Source: Methylotenera sp. UBA6020 (lineage in GTDB: Bacteria > Pseudomonadota > Gammaproteobacteria > Burkholderiales > Methylophilaceae). From it: a stretch of DNA of 7,944 nucleotides. This document shows positions 6,546 to 7,944 of this stretch, piece by piece. Position numbers and translations under genes: made by a program. The notes under the pieces were generated by a model. The model was not told the DNA's origin, did not search any database, and was given only the letters and a program-made list of their open reading frames with translations. The stretch spans positions 1-7,944 of the forward strand of contig DIZU01000031.1 of the NCBI GenBank assembly GCA_002429455.1, in the 5' to 3' direction. Numbering within the stretch: the first letter of the stretch is position 1; each line of letters begins with the position of its first letter.

Positions 6546-7053
6546 AGCCATGGCACTCGAACCTTTTATTGAGGCCATAGGCGCACATCCGCCAGCGCGC
6601 GTACCAGGCACAGCGTTGTTTTTGACCCCCAACCCGGATGGTGTGCCACATGCCATGTTGCACAACCTGAAACATAACAAAGTGTTGCATGAAAAAGTAG
6701 TGATTCTGACCGTTAAGTTTTTAGACTTCCCGCATGCCCCTAGTGAAGAACGAGTAGAAGTAGAGGCGCTACCACATGACTTCTACAAGGTGACTGTACG
6801 TTATGGTTTTAAGGATGAACCAGACCTACCGCGTGACTTAAAACTATGTGCTGAACAAGGCTTGGTATTAGAAGCAATGGATACCTCATTCTTCATTGGT
6901 AAGGAAATTCTCATCGCCAACGAAAATCCTGAAATGGCATTTTGGCGCAAAAAAATCTTTATTGGTTTATTCCGATCTGCCGAAACCATTACCAACCAAT
7001 TCAAGTTACCGCCAAATCGCGTTGTCGAACTTGGTTCACAAGTGTCATTTTAG
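6445..7053 (+). CDS. kup: Kup potassium uptake transporter, C-terminal part (second fragment)
   Basis: This 202-codon frame overlaps the first fragment by 101 nt. It opens at an ATG that happens to lie at the break and has no ribosome site, so separate translation is doubtful. Residues 3-22 (GWVPLAIGIVIFTLMITWK) are the last membrane helix of Kup. The rest is the family's cytosolic domain, with NLKHNKVLHEKVVILTVK, then ERVEVEALPHDFYKVTVRYGF, DTSFFIGKE, and the ending RSAETITNQFKLPPNRVVELGSQ. No stop or gap occurs in it and it ends at a normal family C-terminus. It therefore shows no decay beyond the single frame change, which favours a sequence error or a very recent mutation. Confidence 0.9.
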   Translation: MSGWVPLAIGIVIFTLMITWKTGRTLLYQHLKNEAMALEPFIEAIGAHPPARVPGTALFLTPNPDGVPHAMLHNLKHNKVLHEKVVILTVKFLDFPHAPSEERVEVEALPHDFYKVTVRYGFKDEPDLPRDLKLCAEQGLVLEAMDTSFFIGKEILIANENPEMAFWRKKIFIGLFRSAETITNQFKLPPNRVVELGSQVSF

Positions 7054-7169
7054 ATTCAAGCCAGACTCGTAAGTGTCTTTCATTAAGCACGAGCTTAGTT
7101 CGATGGGCTCAAACCTCTTTTTGTACTACCCAATAGCCGCTAAAAGGGACTGAAGCAGATAGAATTGGC

Positions 7170-7198
7170 TTGTAACTCGCTGCCCGAGCGAGTTACAA
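7170..7198. repeat. Perfect 12-bp inverted repeat with a 5-nt loop downstream of kup
   Basis: TTGTAACTCGCT (7170-7181), loop GCCCG, and AGCGAGTTACAA (7187-7198) pair without mismatch. It would form a strong RNA hairpin 117 nt after the kup stop. No T-run follows on either strand, so it is not a standard Rho-independent terminator. It may protect the 3' end of the kup message, act as an operator, or be an end of a small mobile repeat. Confidence 0.75.
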
Positions 7199-7226
7199 CT
7201 CATATGCTACCGTGACACGGCAAAAA

Positions 7227-7368
7227 ATGAGCGAATTAAACAGAGCCAAACAAGCCGAGTTCTTTAGCACCTGCCCTTACTAACGAAAACCGTATTGCAG
7301 ATTTACGCGTACTTGCTCCAAAAGTACGTCCACTGTACGAGGCTGCAAAAGCTGGCACTGTTAAATAA
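7227..7368 (+). pseudogene. Possible remnant of a small ORF, unidentified
   Basis: A frame open from 7240 to the TAA at 7366-7368 encodes 42 codons. Its last part reads like real protein: LTNENRIADLRVLAPK then VRPLYEAAKAGTVK, with Glu/Arg/Lys placed as in a helical protein. It has no ATG, GTG or TTG of its own, and a stop at 7237 closes it upstream. The nearest start is ATG 7227 in the neighbouring frame, which reads MSELNRAKQAEFFSTCPY and stops. One base change in length between 7242 and 7281 would join the two into a protein of about 47 residues. I do not recognise the family. It could also be chance. Confidence 0.3.
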
Positions 7369-7445
7369 CATGAGCTAACTGCGGGTTATCAATCACATTG
7401 AAATGTGTAATTCAGGGTTCATTCTGAATCTTTATTAGTTTAGGG

Positions 7446-7475
7446 TAAAATAGCGTTTTCGCTTTTTACTTTTTT
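7446..7475 (+). terminator. Terminator- or attenuator-like hairpin before dapD
   Basis: AAAA-T-AGCG, loop TTTT, CGCT-TTTT (7447-7467) can fold with one bulged T and is followed by AC and a run of six T ending at 7475. It ends 24 nt before the dapD ATG. The GC stem is only 4 bp, so it would be weak. The first six bases, TAAAAT (7446-7451), are also a 5-of-6 match to a -10 box, but only a poor -35 (TTCTGA, 7422-7427) is in reach. It may end upstream transcripts, or be the dapD promoter, or both. Confidence 0.3.
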
Positions 7476-7499
7476 ATTTGGAATAATATCTACAACATC

Positions 7500-7944
7500 A
7501 TGAGTCAACTACAAAACATTATTGAAGGCGCATTTGAAGATCGCGCAAATATCAATCCAGCAAATGCCAGCCCTGAAGTAAAAGAAGCAGTTGCCAGCGT
7601 GATAGCTGACCTTGATGCGGGCAAGCTGCGTGTTGCATCACGCATTGGCACTACCCAGGATTGGGAAACACATCAGTGGCTAAAAAAAGCGGTATTACTC
7701 TCATTCAGACTGGATGACAACGTACTGTTAGATGGCGGTTGCACCAAGTATTTTGACAAAGTGCCGCCAAAATTTGCCGATTATACTGAAGAAGATTTCA
7801 AAGCCGGCGGCTTTCGCGTGGTACCGAATGCGATTGTGCGTCGCGGTTCATTCATCGGTAAAAATGCTGTGCTCATGCCTTCATACGTCAACATTGGCGC
7901 TTACGTGGGCGAAGGCACCATGGTTGACACTTGGGCAACCGTGG
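7500..7944 (+). CDS. dapD: 2,3,4,5-tetrahydropyridine-2,6-dicarboxylate N-succinyltransferase, N-terminal part
   Basis: The first 148 codons of a protein normally about 273 residues long are present; the rest lies past the right edge. DapD transfers a succinyl group from succinyl-CoA to tetrahydrodipicolinate in the succinylase route to meso-diaminopimelate and lysine, in the cytosol as a trimer. The helical N-terminal domain is clear: [15 protein letters not shown] at 1-15, [14 protein letters not shown] at 57-70, and [12 protein letters not shown] at 84-95. The left-handed beta-helix (hexapeptide repeats) begins near residue 105 with [16 protein letters not shown], then [20 protein letters not shown] at 124-143. 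The start matches the E. coli start almost residue for residue, although the upstream GGA is rather far (about 17 nt). The gene stands apart from kup by 446 nt and probably has its own promoter. Confidence 0.97.
   Translation, partial: MSQLQNIIEGAFEDRANINPANASPEVKEAVASVIADLDAGKLRVASRIGTTQDWETHQWLKKAVLLSFRLDDNVLLDGGCTKYFDKVPPKFADYTEEDFKAGGFRVVPNAIVRRGSFIGKNAVLMPSYVNIGAYVGEGTMVDTWATV

Larger units (their letters stand above)
7054..7499. other. 446-nt gap between kup and dapD without an intact gene
   Basis: No reading frame here has both a sound start and a recognisable product on either strand. In order, the gap holds: an unremarkable stretch to about 7165; a perfect 12-bp inverted repeat (7170-7198); an 11-nt palindrome CCGTGACACGG (7210-7220); a possible decayed ORF (7227-7368); two small hairpins, CACAT/ATGTG at 7394-7407 and ATTCAG/CTGAAT at 7410-7429; and a T-rich hairpin before dapD. 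The minus strand offers a 40-codon frame from a GTG, which is the shadow of the decayed ORF. Confidence 0.6.

Noticed and set aside
6942..7136. Plus-strand 64-codon frame across the end of kup
   Set aside because: Most of it overlaps the conserved Kup C-terminus in another frame, and the remainder has no coding character.
7170..7220. Insertion sequence end or CRISPR repeat
   Set aside because: There is one hairpin only, with no second copy in the window, no transposase, no target duplication that I could see, and no spaced repeats.

Overview
The window looks like ordinary chromosome from a betaproteobacterium, moderately AT-rich. Methylophilaceae (a Methylotenera-like methylotroph) is my best guess from protein style and composition, but I could not test it by search. 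There are eight recognisable genes in two blocks that diverge near position 3800. I see no tRNA, rRNA, CRISPR array, insertion sequence, phage gene or defence gene.

Left block, minus strand, read from about 3800 leftwards: dsbB (membrane disulfide-bond oxidase), cysM (cysteine synthase B), a ydbH-family AsmA-like periplasmic protein, a small lipoprotein, and the first 45 codons of ydbL (DUF1318), cut by the window edge. Gaps are 41, 62, 70 and 10 nt, so the five genes could form one operon. The last three keep the ydbH-ynbE-ydbL order of Escherichia coli, where this trio helps move phospholipids between inner and outer membrane. The middle lipoprotein is in the ynbE position but does not look like classical YnbE. 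The YdbH-like protein keeps exactly four cysteines after its predicted signal peptide, in two close pairs, which is notable beside dsbB.

Right block, plus strand: xseA (exonuclease VII large subunit), kup (potassium uptake transporter) and the first 148 codons of dapD (lysine/peptidoglycan pathway), cut by the window edge. kup is split by a +1 frame change near 6434-6449. Both halves are otherwise intact, so this is either a recent mutation or a one-base sequence error.

The dsbB/xseA gap holds two plausible promoters whose start points are only a few bases apart. The 446-nt gap between kup and dapD has no intact gene. It holds a perfect 12-bp inverted repeat, a possible decayed small ORF, several small hairpins and a terminator-like hairpin just before dapD.

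I did not find a clearly new system. The best candidates for a second look are the divergent lipoprotein of the YdbH trio with its possible disulfide link, the kup frameshift, and the unexplained kup-dapD gap.
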